Assembly: GCA_038528385.1 (NCBI GenBank)
Contig: JBCBET010000002.1
Coordinates: forward strand, 248,001-312,000
Direction of reading: 5' to 3'
Origin: Shimia_B sp038528385
GTDB lineage: Bacteria; Pseudomonadota; Alphaproteobacteria; Rhodobacterales; Rhodobacteraceae
DNA: 64,000 nucleotides
Below are positions 15,617-24,260 of this stretch, piece after piece. Numbering within the stretch: the first letter of the stretch is position 1; every line of letters begins with the position of its first letter. The notes under the pieces are model-generated. The model was given only the letters and a program-made list of their open reading frames with translations, was not told the DNA's origin and searched no databases. The position numbers and the translations under genes were made by a program.

Positions 15617-16405
15617 TCAACTTTTTCCGGTGTCGCCGAGAAAGCCCGCCAGGAGCGCGGCGTAGCGCTCAGGATCCTCCACGCAGGGCAGGTGGCCCAC
15701 GCCGCGCATGATCTCGAACCGTGCGCCCTCGATGAGCGCCACCGTCTCCCGAACGAGGTCGGGCGGGGTGGAGCCGTCCTCGCTCCCCGCGAGGCCCAGC
15801 GTGGGCAGGCTGAGCGCCGCCGTGGGGGTGTAGAAATCCGTGCCCGCGATGGCCTCCGAGCAGCCGATGTAGCCCTCCACCGGGCAGGCGCGGAGCATGT
15901 TCTCCCAAAGGGTGATCTCCGCGCCCGCGCGGAAGCGGCGCGAGAACCAGCGCTCCATCGTGGGGGCCACCACCGCCGCCATCCCGCCCGCGCGGATGGC
16001 CGCGATCCGGCCCTGCCAGATCTCCCGCGTGCCGATCTTGGCGGCGGTGTTCGACAGAACGAGCGCGCCCACGAGGTCCGCCCGCTTCGCCGCTAGCCCC
16101 TGGGCGATCATGCCCCCGATGGAGAGCCCGACGAAGGTGCAGTCCCGCACGCCCAGCCCGTCGAGCAGCGCCTCGGCATCGCGCACGAGCGCGCCCATGG
16201 CATAGGGGCCCGGCGCCACGTCGCTGAGCCCGTGGCCGCGCTTGTCGTAGCGGATCACGCGGAGCCCGGCGGGCAGCCGCGCCACCACCGCGTCCCAGAG
16301 CCTCAGATCCGTGCCGAGGGAGTTCGCGAAGACCAAGGGCGCGCCGTCCGGATCCCCGTCCTCGCGGTAGTGGAGCCGCACGTCGCCGGTATCGAAGACC
16401 TTCAT
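15617..16405 (-). CDS. pcaD: 3-oxoadipate enol-lactonase-like alpha/beta hydrolase
   Basis: A 262-residue alpha/beta hydrolase with the PcaD profile: FANSLGTDLRLWD at residues 27-39, nucleophile elbow GLSIGG with Ser95, GSEDGSTPPDLV for the acid and GVGHLPCVEDPE for the His. PcaD opens 3-oxoadipate enol-lactone in the protocatechuate branch of aromatic breakdown. No other pca gene is visible here, so the exact substrate is a family-based guess. Its start overlaps the stop of the EEP gene upstream on the reverse strand (ATGA). Confidence 0.82.
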   Translation of the reverse strand: MKVFDTGDVRLHYREDGDPDGAPLVFANSLGTDLRLWDAVVARLPAGLRVIRYDKRGHGLSDVAPGPYAMGALVRDAEALLDGLGVRDCTFVGLSIGGMIAQGLAAKRADLVGALVLSNTAAKIGTREIWQGRIAAIRAGGMAAVVAPTMERWFSRRFRAGAEITLWENMLRACPVEGYIGCSEAIAGTDFYTPTAALSLPTLGLAGSEDGSTPPDLVRETVALIEGARFEIMRGVGHLPCVEDPERYAALLAGFLGDTGKS

Positions 16406-17577
16406 CTGAGAAGCCGCATATGCGCGATGATCTGCCCGTGGTCGGAGGCGAGCTTGTTATAGGGCGCCTCCGGATGCGCGCCGTCGGTGAGGTGGTCGTT
16501 CAAGGCGCTGAAATACTCCATCTCGCCCAGCGAGGCTTCGTGACCCGGCAGGAAGTGCCGCGACATCAGGATCTGGTCGATGCTCTCGAAGGTCCCGCCG
16601 AAGGAGGTGGTGAAGACCATGTCGCGCAGCGACCGCGCCACGAAGAGCTTCTCCGCGGAATGGAGCCGCACCGCCTGCATCTGCGTGCGGATGAGCGCGT
16701 CCTCTTCGTCGGTGTAGCGGTCCGAGCGGTGCCGCGCGTCGTGACGCCGGATCCAGGCGTAGTTCTTGAAGGGCGCCTCGCCGGTGATGATTTCAGAGCT
16801 CACCGCGTGCTCCCCGTCGTTGAAATCGCCGAGGACCATCACGGGCTCCCCCGCCTCGAGGCTGCCCAGCACCGCGCGGCGCAGCACCCAGGCCTCCGCC
16901 ATGCGCCGGAGCGCCGAGCGCAGCGACCCCAGCGCCCGGCCCGCGGCGTCGTAGTCGAGGAGGTCGCGCTCGCCGCCGCCGGGCAGGTACTCCCCCAGCT
17001 TCGATTTCAGGTGGCAGTTGAAGACGGTGATCACCGTCCCCGCCACGTCCACCCGGAGCTTCAGGATCGGGCGCGAGGTGCGGCGGATGGTGTAGCTCCC
17101 GCCCTCCTCCCCGCCCAGATCGGCGAAGGGGATGGTGAGCGGCTCCGGCAGCTCCTGGATGATCTCCGCGTCGCCCACGAAGGGGAACCGCGACAGGACC
17201 GCGAGCCCGGGCCGCCGCTCCCCCGGCGCGCCATCGTTCACGTTCGGCGCAAAGGCCAGGTGCAGCGGGTCGTAGGGCCGGAACGCCAGCTTGCGGAAAA
17301 TCGCCTTGCGCGCGTAGCGCTTGGAGCGATCCGGCACCACCGCATCGTTCGACGCGCGCCCCCGCGCATTCGTCTCCGCGATCACGTCGCGCAGGGCCTC
17401 CTCCTCGAAGATTTCCTGGAAACAGACGATGTCGGCGTCCATCGACAGGAGCTGATCGGCGAGCCAGTCGGCCTTCCACGCGTATTCCTCGGGCGTGTAG
17501 CTCTCGAACCGGTAGTATTCGCTATCCGCGCCGATGAGGTTCTTGACGTTGAAGGAGGCGATGGAAAACTCGGTCAT
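16402..17577 (-). CDS. Endonuclease/exonuclease/phosphatase-family protein
   Basis: A 391-residue protein of the EEP (DNase I-like) fold. Motifs in order are ASFNVKNL at the N-terminus, VCFQEIF with the metal-binding Glu, FNCHLKSK with the catalytic His, VLGDFNDGEH with Asp/Asn, and the closing SDHGQIIAH. No signal peptide is seen, so it acts in the cytoplasm. Similar proteins include nucleases and phosphodiesterases; the substrate cannot be told. It overlaps its neighbours on both sides by four bases, so the run of genes from 20.0 down to 15.6 kb is probably one operon. Confidence 0.88.
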   Translation of the reverse strand: MTEFSIASFNVKNLIGADSEYYRFESYTPEEYAWKADWLADQLLSMDADIVCFQEIFEEEALRDVIAETNARGRASNDAVVPDRSKRYARKAIFRKLAFRPYDPLHLAFAPNVNDGAPGERRPGLAVLSRFPFVGDAEIIQELPEPLTIPFADLGGEEGGSYTIRRTSRPILKLRVDVAGTVITVFNCHLKSKLGEYLPGGGERDLLDYDAAGRALGSLRSALRRMAEAWVLRRAVLGSLEAGEPVMVLGDFNDGEHAVSSEIITGEAPFKNYAWIRRHDARHRSDRYTDEEDALIRTQMQAVRLHSAEKLFVARSLRDMVFTTSFGGTFESIDQILMSRHFLPGHEASLGEMEYFSALNDHLTDGAHPEAPYNKLASDHGQIIAHMRLLR

Positions 17578-18533
17578 AGCGTCTCCAATGCGCGCGCGAA
17601 GGTGGCCGGGTCCACATTGCCGCCCGAGATCGTGCAGACGACGGCGTCCCCCTCCACTCTCGTCGGGTGAAAGAGCGCCGCCGCCAGCGCCACGGCGCCG
17701 CCGGGCTCCACCACGAGCTTGAGGCGCAGGAAGGCCAGCGCCATGGCGCGCAGGGCCTCCTCGTCGCTCACCACGATGCCCGGACCCACGAGGCGCTGCA
17801 TGAGGGGGAAGGTGATCTCGCCCGGGGCGGGCGTGATGATCGCGTCGCAGAGCCCGCCCGCCGTGAGCGCGTTCCGCTCGATCCGGCCGGAGACGAGCGA
17901 GCGCGCGACGTCGTCATAGCCCTCGGGCTCCACCGGCCTGACCCGGTGCGCGCCCTCGGTGGCCAGCGCGATGCCCGAGGTGAAGCCGCCCCCGCCGCAA
18001 CAGACGAGGATCTCCGCGCCCGCGGCGTCCGCCTCTGCGGCCTGTGCGGCGATCTCGAGCCCGCAGGTGCCTTGCCCCGCGATGACCTCCGGCTCGTCGA
18101 AGGGGCGGATGAGCGTGAGGCCGCGCTCGCGCGCCAGCCGCGCGCCGATCTCCTCGCGGCTCTCGCCCGCGCGGTCGTAGAGCACGACCTCCGCGCCGAG
18201 CGCGCGCGTATTGGCGATTTTGATCGCGGGCGCGTCCGACGGCATGACGATGATCGCACCCGTGCCATGGAGCGCGGCGGCGCGGGCCACCGCCTGCGCG
18301 TGGTTGCCGGAAGAAAACGCGATCACCCCCCGCGATCGCTGCTCCGGCGCCAGCGCCGAGAGCGCCGACCAGCCGCCGCGAAACTTGAAGGAGCCGGTAT
18401 GCTGCAGGCATTCGGCCTTCACCAGGACGCGCCGCCCGGCGATCTCGTCGAGGAAGGGCGAGGAGAGGAGCGGCGTGCGCCGCACATGGCCCGCGCCCCG
18501 CGCGGCACTGGCGCGGATCATGTCGATGTTCAT
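17574..18533 (-). CDS. Threonine/serine dehydratase (PLP fold type II)
   Basis: A 319-residue PLP enzyme. The Schiff-base lysine lies in HTGSFKFRGGWSAL, the substrate loop in SSGNHAQAVA, the phosphate-binding Gly-rich loop in CCGGGGFTSG and the closing TISGGN. This is the catabolic threonine/serine dehydratase type (no C-terminal ACT regulatory domain). Start codon 18533 is chosen because it overlaps the upstream stop as ATGA; there is no good ribosome site, which agrees with translational coupling. Confidence 0.88.
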   Translation of the reverse strand: MNIDMIRASAARGAGHVRRTPLLSSPFLDEIAGRRVLVKAECLQHTGSFKFRGGWSALSALAPEQRSRGVIAFSSGNHAQAVARAAALHGTGAIIVMPSDAPAIKIANTRALGAEVVLYDRAGESREEIGARLARERGLTLIRPFDEPEVIAGQGTCGLEIAAQAAEADAAGAEILVCCGGGGFTSGIALATEGAHRVRPVEPEGYDDVARSLVSGRIERNALTAGGLCDAIITPAPGEITFPLMQRLVGPGIVVSDEEALRAMALAFLRLKLVVEPGGAVALAAALFHPTRVEGDAVVCTISGGNVDPATFARALETL

Positions 18534-19354
18534 AGGAGGGCCATCCATTGCGTGAGCGCGCCGAGCGCCTCGGGCTCGTCGAGGAAGGGCACATGGCCGC
18601 GACCCGGCACCTCGGCGCGGATCATGTCGGGGCGGCGGCGCGCCATCTCGGCGGCGGTCTCCGGGCTCAGGAGATCGGAGTTGGCGCCGCGGATGAGCGC
18701 GAGCGGCAGGCCCCCGAGCGCGTCGAAGATGGGCCAGAGATCCGGCGCCGCGCCGGCCTCGTTCCCGAGCACCGCCTCCCTGAGCGCGGGGTCATAGGAG
18801 ATGTCGAGCCCGTCGGGTGCGGCGCGGTAATGGAGCATCACCTCCTGGGCCCAGCGGGTCTCGGGCACGCCGGCGAAGCCCGCCATCACGGACGCGCGGC
18901 CCGAAATCGCCTCCTCGAGCGTGCGAAAGGCGGGGCGGCGTCCGAGATAGGCCTTGATCGCGTCGAGCCCCGCCGCCTCGATCTTCGGCCCGATATCGTT
19001 GAGCGCCACGCCGAGGAGGCGGTCCTTAGCGGTGGCGGCGAGCCCCGTCGCGATGAGGCCGCCGCGCGAGGTACCCAGGATCGCGGCCTGCGCCAGCCCC
19101 AGATGATCGAGGAGCTCGAGCGCGTCCTGCCCCTCCCGGGGGAGCGTGTAGGTGGCCGCGCCCGACCACTCCGACTGCCCCCGACCCCGGTAGTCCAGCC
19201 GGATCAGGCGGCAAGGCGGCAGGTGCGGCGCGACATAGTCGAAATCGCGCCCCGTGCGCGTGAGCCCGGCGAGGCACAGGAGCGGCGTGCCCGCGCGGTC
19301 GCCTTCGTCGGTGTAGTGGAGGCGCGCGCCGTCCGAGGCGTGAAAATGCGGCAT
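18530..19354 (-). CDS. Alpha/beta hydrolase
   Basis: A 274-residue protein with an alpha/beta-hydrolase fold. The N-terminus MPHFHASDGARLHYTDEGD leads to the oxyanion region LCLAGLTRTGRDFD, the nucleophile elbow GTSRGG, and a C-terminal GRGHVPFLDEPEA with the catalytic His. The elbow GTSRGG is used by several esterase/lactonase families. It is coupled to the haloacid dehalogenase gene upstream (TGATG) and the dehydratase gene downstream (ATGA). The substrate is unknown. Confidence 0.88.
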   Translation of the reverse strand: MPHFHASDGARLHYTDEGDRAGTPLLCLAGLTRTGRDFDYVAPHLPPCRLIRLDYRGRGQSEWSGAATYTLPREGQDALELLDHLGLAQAAILGTSRGGLIATGLAATAKDRLLGVALNDIGPKIEAAGLDAIKAYLGRRPAFRTLEEAISGRASVMAGFAGVPETRWAQEVMLHYRAAPDGLDISYDPALREAVLGNEAGAAPDLWPIFDALGGLPLALIRGANSDLLSPETAAEMARRRPDMIRAEVPGRGHVPFLDEPEALGALTQWMALL

Positions 19355-20025
19355 CACAGCAGGTCCGGCAGGGTCGTGAGATCGGGGAGCACATGGGCGG
19401 GCCGGCCGGGCAGGCGCTCGGCGGGCGCGCCCGCGCGGTTCACCCAGACGGTGGAAAACCCGTAGGCCGCGGCATGGGCGGCGTCCCAGCCGTTCGAGCT
19501 CACGAACATCACCTCGCCCGGCGCGGTGCCGAAGGCCTCGCCCACCATGTCGTAGACGCGGTGCGCGGGCTTGAAGACGCCCACCGCCTCCACGCTGAGC
19601 TGCACATCGATGAGATGGCCGAGCCCGGCGGAGCGGACGGCGGCCGCAAGCATGTCGGGCGAGCCGTTCGACAGGATCGCCGTGGCGCGCCCGCGTGCCT
19701 TCAGCGCCGCGAGCATGGGCGCCACCTCCGGGTAGGCGCCGAGCTCCCAGTAGAGATCGAGGAGGCGCTGGCGGAGCGCCGCGTCTCCCTCGAGCCCCGC
19801 CGCCTCCATGGCCCAGTCGAGCCCGTCCTGCGTGACCTGCCAGAAATCGGTATGCGTGCCCGCCACGGCGCGCAGCCAAGTGTATTCGAGCTGCTTTGTG
19901 CGCCAGTCGGCGGCGAGCCTCGGCCAGATCTCGGTGAGTGCTGGCGTGTCGGCGGCGGCCTCGCGCGCGGCGGCGGAGACGTCGAAGAGGGTACCGTAGG
20001 CGTCGAAGATGCATGTGGTGACCAT
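19354..20025 (-). CDS. Haloacid dehalogenase type II
   Basis: A 223-residue HAD-superfamily enzyme of the L-2-haloacid dehalogenase group. The nucleophile Asp is in FDAYGTLFD (residues 7-15), motif II in ILSNGSP, the Lys in VFKPAHRVY, and the late SSNGWDAAHAAAYGFSTVWVNR-type region (SSNGWD, GFSTVWVNR) is typical of the type II dehalogenases rather than general phosphatases. It probably hydrolyses 2-haloalkanoates. It is the first gene of the overlapping set that continues to 15.6 kb on the reverse strand. Confidence 0.92.
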   Translation of the reverse strand: MVTTCIFDAYGTLFDVSAAAREAAADTPALTEIWPRLAADWRTKQLEYTWLRAVAGTHTDFWQVTQDGLDWAMEAAGLEGDAALRQRLLDLYWELGAYPEVAPMLAALKARGRATAILSNGSPDMLAAAVRSAGLGHLIDVQLSVEAVGVFKPAHRVYDMVGEAFGTAPGEVMFVSSNGWDAAHAAAYGFSTVWVNRAGAPAERLPGRPAHVLPDLTTLPDLL

Positions 20026-20076
20026 GGCGCGACGCTCTCACAGGCCGCGCGGGTTGAAAAGCCGGGATGCCTCCGG

Positions 20077-20205
20077 CGGAAGTACGGAGCACAAAGAAGA
20101 CGGGTCCGGTGCGCCGCCGCGACGTCCGCGCGGGGGGCAGGTCGGGTGGCGTAACCCCTTCTTTGTGCTTCGTACTTCGGGGAGCGCGAGGGGCTGGCCC
20201 CTCGC
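20077..20205. repeat. Composite intergenic repeat (inverted repeat plus GGGGCTGGCCCC palindrome)
   Basis: Left arm 20077-20099 and right arm 20158-20180 are reverse complements with two mismatches around the core GAAGTACGxAGCACAAAGAA; about 58 bases separate them. Directly after it comes GCGAGGGGCTGGCCCCTCGC (20186-20205). The same combination occurs at 34917-35050. It fills the gap between convergent-free reverse genes and is probably a dispersed element or terminator array. Confidence 0.8.
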
Positions 20206-20212
20206 TCCCGCC

Positions 20213-20656
20213 CTAGACGCGGGTGAAGGAGAAGCCCGTGGCGCGCGCCCAGTGCGGCTCGCGCTCCTCGCCCAAGTCCGAGAGCCCGCTGGCGAGGTGG
20301 TAGACCGCGACGGCAAGCCCGAGCGCGGCGAGGCCGAAGCTGCCGGTGTGGAAGAACCCCGCCGCCCCGGCCGGGGCGAGCGCCAGCGGCCACCAGAAGC
20401 GCAGCCAGCGGCAGAGGTGACAGCCGTCGCCCGTGAGCATCAGCCCCGCGCGGCGGTGTTCCGGCGCGGGGTGTTTCTGGGTCAGCATGCGCAGCGCCAG
20501 CGTGAGCGGCGCGAGCGCGAAGGCGCCCGCGAACCAGAGCGCCAGCGTGAGCCCCGTCCCGAGGCCTGCCCGGTCGCTCAGGAAGTAGATCGGGCAGGCC
20601 ACGGCGGCCGCCAGCGCGCCTTCGATCACCGCCGCCTTGATCCGCGCCGCGATCAT
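20213..20656 (-). CDS. Membrane protein, possibly RDD-like
   Basis: A 147-residue protein with three to four hydrophobic helices (residues 10-30, 34-56, 85-105 and 108-128). MIAARIKAAVIEGALAAAV followed by SDRAGLGTGLTLALW and an HRRAGLML stretch is faintly like the RDD family, but the RDD signature is not clear. A short CHLC pair at about residues 79-82 could bind metal or redox groups. It lies five bases behind the fabI stop, so it is probably the last gene of the fab operon. Function unknown. Confidence 0.65.
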   Translation of the reverse strand: MIAARIKAAVIEGALAAAVACPIYFLSDRAGLGTGLTLALWFAGAFALAPLTLALRMLTQKHPAPEHRRAGLMLTGDGCHLCRWLRFWWPLALAPAGAAGFFHTGSFGLAALGLAVAVYHLASGLSDLGEEREPHWARATGFSFTRV

Positions 20657-20661
20657 CGCGC

Positions 20662-21450
20662 TCAGAGGTTGTCGGGCTGCGGCATCCCGAGGATGTGGTA
20701 GCCGCCATCGACCATGATGCACTCACCCGTGGTGCAGTTCGCATAGTCCGAGGCCAGGTAGACCGCCGTGCCGCCGATGGCCTCGAGCGTCGCGTTGCGG
20801 CGGAGCGGCGCGTTGGCCTGCGTGAAGCGGAACGTCTTCCGCGCCCCGCCGATGGCCGCGCCCGAGAGCGTCTTCATGGGCCCGGGCGAGATGAGGTTCA
20901 CGCGGATCCCCTGGGGGCCGAGATCGTTGGCGAGGTAGAGCACGGTCGTCTCCAGCGCGGCCTTGGCCACGCCCATGACGTTGTACCAAGGCGTGGCCTT
21001 CTTCGAGCCCTGATACGTGAGCGCCATGATGGAGCCGCCCTCGGTCATCAGGGGCGCGGCGTTCCGCGCCATGTCGATGAGCGAATAGGCCGAGATATCG
21101 AGCGAGTTCTTGAAATTCGCGCGGCTCGTATTCGTGAAGGAGCCCGTGAGCTCGGTCTTGTCGGAAAACGCGATGGCGTGGACGCAAAAATCGAGCCGGC
21201 CCCAATCGGCGGCCAGCGTGTCGAAGGCGGCCTTGGAGACCGCGTCGTCGGTGGCCGAGTAATCGAGGACGTGGGCCACGCCCATCTCCTCGGCCAGCGG
21301 CTTCACCTTCTCGCCGAAGATGTCCATCTGGCAGGCAAAGGCGAGCTCGGCGCCTTCGGCCTTCATGGCCGCGGCGATGCCGTAGGCCAGCGAGCGGTTG
21401 TTGGCGATGCCGGTGATGAGGCCGCGTTTGCCTCGGAGGAGCTCTGCCAT
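20662..21450 (-). CDS. fabI: Enoyl-[acyl-carrier-protein] reductase FabI
   Basis: A 262-residue short-chain dehydrogenase-type protein that does the last step of each fatty-acid elongation round with NADH. The cofactor loop is GLITGIANNRSLAYGIA (residues 10-26), the catalytic Tyr and Lys are in YNVMGVAKAALE (Tyr-x6-Lys), and SPGPMKTLS is the substrate-loop region. The neighbour Tyr (TYQGSKKATPWY) is present. It is the third gene of fabA-fabB-fabI on the reverse strand, five bases after fabB. Confidence 0.96.
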   Translation of the reverse strand: MAELLRGKRGLITGIANNRSLAYGIAAAMKAEGAELAFACQMDIFGEKVKPLAEEMGVAHVLDYSATDDAVSKAAFDTLAADWGRLDFCVHAIAFSDKTELTGSFTNTSRANFKNSLDISAYSLIDMARNAAPLMTEGGSIMALTYQGSKKATPWYNVMGVAKAALETTVLYLANDLGPQGIRVNLISPGPMKTLSGAAIGGARKTFRFTQANAPLRRNATLEAIGGTAVYLASDYANCTTGECIMVDGGYHILGMPQPDNL

Positions 21451-21455
21451 GGCGC

Positions 21456-22682
21456 TTACCCGTTATACCTGCTCATGATCATGGTCGCGTTCGTGCCACC
21501 AAAGCCGAAGCTGTTGGAGAGGACGCTGTCGAGTTCCACGTTTTCGCGGAGCTCTGTGGCAATTTCGTCCGCGCGGAGTTCCGGCGCGAGCTCGGTCACG
21601 TTGATCGAGGGCGCGATGAAGCCCTTGTCCATCATGATGAGCGAATAGATCGCCTCGTGCACGCCCGCCCCGCCGAGGGCATGGCCGGTTTGGCTCTTCG
21701 TGGAGGTCACGACCGGGTGCTCCTCGCCGAAGACGCGGCGCACGGCCATCATCTCGGTGACGTCGCCCACGGGCGTCGAGGTGCCGTGGGCGTTGATGTA
21801 ATCGATCTTGCGGCCCTCGGGCAGCGTGGCGAGCGCGAGCTTCATCGACCGCTCGCCGCCCTCGCCGGAGGGCGCGACCATGTCGTGGCCGTCGGAGGTC
21901 GCGCCGTAGCCCGTGACTTCGCCGTAGATCTTCGCGCCGCGGGCCTTGGCGTGCTCCAGTTCTTCTAGGACCACCATGCCGCCGCCTCCGCCGATGACGA
22001 AGCCGTCGCGCGTGGCATCGAAGGGGCGCGAGGCGATCTCGGGGGTGTCGTTATACTTCGAGCTCATCGCGCCCATGGCGTCGAAGAGGCACGACAGCGT
22101 CCAGTCCACCTCCTCGCCGCCGCCGGCGAAGACGATGTCCTGCTTGCCCATCTGGATCTGCTCGGTGCCCACGCCCATGCAGTGCAGCGTCGTCGAGCAG
22201 GCCGAGGTGATGGAGTAGTTCTGGCCCTTGATCTTGAAGGGTGTCGCGAGGCAGGCGGACACGGTCGACGACATGCACCGCGTCACCATGAAAGGGCCCA
22301 TCCGTTTCGGCGCGCCCTTGTTGATGACGGTGTCGAAGGCGGTGAAGAAGTTCGAGGTCGAGGGCCCGCCCGAGCCCGCGATGAGGCCCGTGCGCTCGTT
22401 CGACACGTCACTCTCCTCGAGGCCCGCATCGGCGATGGCCTGCTCCATGGCGATGAAGCTGTAGGCCGCGCCCGGCCCCATGAAGCGCAGCTGGCGCTTG
22501 TCGATATGCTCGGAGACATCGATCTGCGGGATGCCCGCCACCTGGCTGCGAAAGCCGTGCTCCTTGTAGTGCGGCTCGGGCCGGATGCCGGAGGTGCCCG
22601 CGCGCAGCGAGGCCTCCACCTCTGCCACGTTGTTCCCGATGGGGGAGACGATCCCCATCCCAGTGATCACGACACGGCGCAT
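21456..22682 (-). CDS. fabB: Beta-ketoacyl-ACP synthase I
   Basis: A 408-residue condensing enzyme. The active-site Cys162 is in ITSACSTTLHCMG, and the two His residues are in NAHGTSTPVGD and SQTGHALGGAGVHEA. Cys162, in place of Cys163 in E. coli FabB, supports the KAS I assignment. With FabA it makes unsaturated fatty acids. The ATG at 22682 has GGGAGG six bases upstream and yields MRRVVITGMGIVSP. It lies in the fabA-orf89-fabB-fabI unit. Confidence 0.95.
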   Translation of the reverse strand: MRRVVITGMGIVSPIGNNVAEVEASLRAGTSGIRPEPHYKEHGFRSQVAGIPQIDVSEHIDKRQLRFMGPGAAYSFIAMEQAIADAGLEESDVSNERTGLIAGSGGPSTSNFFTAFDTVINKGAPKRMGPFMVTRCMSSTVSACLATPFKIKGQNYSITSACSTTLHCMGVGTEQIQMGKQDIVFAGGGEEVDWTLSCLFDAMGAMSSKYNDTPEIASRPFDATRDGFVIGGGGGMVVLEELEHAKARGAKIYGEVTGYGATSDGHDMVAPSGEGGERSMKLALATLPEGRKIDYINAHGTSTPVGDVTEMMAVRRVFGEEHPVVTSTKSQTGHALGGAGVHEAIYSLIMMDKGFIAPSINVTELAPELRADEIATELRENVELDSVLSNSFGFGGTNATMIMSRYNG

Positions 22683-22785
22683 GAAGCCTCCCACCTGCGA
22701 TTTCGCGGGCTTTTAGGGGAGGGCGGGGGACGGGGCAAGGGCGTGGCGGCGCTCCGCTCGGCTGAGGAGCCGGGGCGGGGCGCAG

Positions 22786-23055
22786 TCAGCCCTGCCCGAG
22801 CAGGCGGGAAAACGCCGTCCCCGACGGGCCGAAAAAATCGAAGCCCTCCGGCACGGCGCCCGCGCCGTCGGGCGCGACCTGGTGGTGCAGCCCGGTGAAG
22901 AGAACGGTGAAGAGGATGATCGCGAGACAGGTCCTGGACCTGTTGCGAATGAACCAGGGGCGATCGGACGCAAGGAGGGACTTCGCCTCCGCCGCGCCCG
23001 TCAGTTGAAGCAGCACGAGGGAGACGATGATCGCGATATCGGCTGCGCTCGCCAT
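22786..23055 (-). CDS. Small membrane protein between fabA and fabB
   Basis: An 89-residue protein with two hydrophobic segments (residues 7-20 and 43-57) and no recognised domain. CGGAGG lies at a good distance before the ATG, and codon use looks coding, with a low-complexity tail rich in Gly and Phe. It sits between fabA and fabB on the same strand, an unusual place, since these genes are normally adjacent. It could be a real orphan or a chance reading frame. Confidence 0.55.
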   Translation of the reverse strand: MASAADIAIIVSLVLLQLTGAAEAKSLLASDRPWFIRNRSRTCLAIILFTVLFTGLHHQVAPDGAGAVPEGFDFFGPSGTAFSRLLGQG

Positions 23056-23116
23056 GGCGGTCCACCTCCGTCAGAGCCGGGAGCATGACAGCAAGGGATA
23101 GCCCTTTTGCGGCGCC

Positions 23117-23626
23117 TCAGCTTTCGCTGAGCGCGACCTTCATGTCCTTCACTTCGTAGATCACGTCGCCGTCGGCCTCCACGATCCCGTCGGCCACGCC
23201 CATGGTGAGGCGGCGGCTCTCCACGGCCTTGGTGAAGTCGATCTTGTAGGTGAGCATCTTGCGGTCGGGCCGCACCATTCCCTTGAGCTTCACCTCGCCC
23301 ACGCCGAGCGCGTAGCCGCGCCCGGTCCAGCCGCGCCAGCCCAGGTTGAAGCCGGTGAGCTGCCAGAGCCCGTCGAGGCCGAGACAGCCCGGCATGATCG
23401 GATTGCCGGGGAAGTGGCACGCGAAAAACCAGAGGTCGGGCGTGATGTCGAATTCCGCCAGGACATGGCCCTTGCCGTGGGCGCCGCCATCGGCGGAGAT
23501 GTCCGTGATGCGGTCCATCATCAGCATCGGCGGCTCGGGGAGCTGGGCATTGCCCGGGCCGAAGAGCTCTCCCCGGGCGCATTTCAGGAGGTCGTCGCGG
23601 TCAAACGACGTGGGATAATCGGCCAT
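23117..23626 (-). CDS. fabA: 3-hydroxydecanoyl-ACP dehydratase/isomerase
   Basis: A 169-residue hot-dog-fold enzyme that dehydrates 3-hydroxydecanoyl-ACP and isomerises the double bond, the branch point for unsaturated fatty acids. The catalytic His71 is in FACHFPGNPIMPGC and Asp85 in LGLDGLWQL, equivalent to His70 and Asp84 of E. coli. It is the first gene of the fab unit and is transcribed away from irr. Confidence 0.97.
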   Translation of the reverse strand: MADYPTSFDRDDLLKCARGELFGPGNAQLPEPPMLMMDRITDISADGGAHGKGHVLAEFDITPDLWFFACHFPGNPIMPGCLGLDGLWQLTGFNLGWRGWTGRGYALGVGEVKLKGMVRPDRKMLTYKIDFTKAVESRRLTMGVADGIVEADGDVIYEVKDMKVALSES

Positions 23627-23792
23627 GTAACGCTCTCGCTCGATGATTTCGCGCCCCCTAGCACCGCGCGCGCGGACCATGCAAGGCGCGCCGTCGCGGG
23701 CTGCGGGCGGTGGGCGCGCGGTTGGTCGCTCCCCGAAACCGATTGAAAACCGTTCGCAAAATCGCATATACACCTCTAACAGCGAGCGAGCG

Positions 23793-24218
23793 ATGACGAT
23801 CACGAGCCAGACAACCACCGAACGCGGCACAGCGTGGCTGACCGAAGGCGGGCTTCGCCCGACCCGTCAGCGGGTGACGCTGGCCGCCCTCCTCGTGGGC
23901 GACGGCAAGGACCGTCACGTCACCGCGGAGAGCCTCTATGACGCTTCGCGCCGCGCGGGCGAAAAGGTGTCGCTGGCCACGGTCTACAACACCCTGCGCG
24001 CCTTCTGCGAGGCGGGGCTCATGCGCGAGATCACCGTGGACGGCTCGAAAAGCTATTTCGACACCAACATGTCGGACCACCCGCATTTCTTCTGGGAAGA
24101 CACCAACTCCCTCTCGGATGCGCCCGCCGACGAGCTCGAGATCCGGCGCCTCCCCGAGGCGCCCGACGGGGCCGAGATTTCCAAGGTCGACGTGGTCATC
24201 CGCCTGCGCCGGACCTGA
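23793..24218 (+). CDS. irr: Fur-family iron response regulator Irr
   Basis: A 141-residue Fur-superfamily regulator. The DNA-binding winged helix (residues 20-95) contains GLRPTRQRVTLAALL and VSLATVYNTLRAFCEAGLM. The C-terminal part has the His-rich DHPHFFWEDTNSLSD and keeps the Irr-like end. Irr controls haem and iron genes in alphaproteobacteria. The ATG at 23793 (MTITSQTTTERGTAW) was chosen over an earlier reading 50 codons upstream that is not Fur-like. It is divergent from fabA with a shared 166-base promoter region. Confidence 0.88.
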   Translation: MTITSQTTTERGTAWLTEGGLRPTRQRVTLAALLVGDGKDRHVTAESLYDASRRAGEKVSLATVYNTLRAFCEAGLMREITVDGSKSYFDTNMSDHPHFFWEDTNSLSDAPADELEIRRLPEAPDGAEISKVDVVIRLRRT

Positions 24219-24260
24219 CGCCCGCCTCCGCCGCGGCGCGGGTCCCGCCGGGCTGCTCTC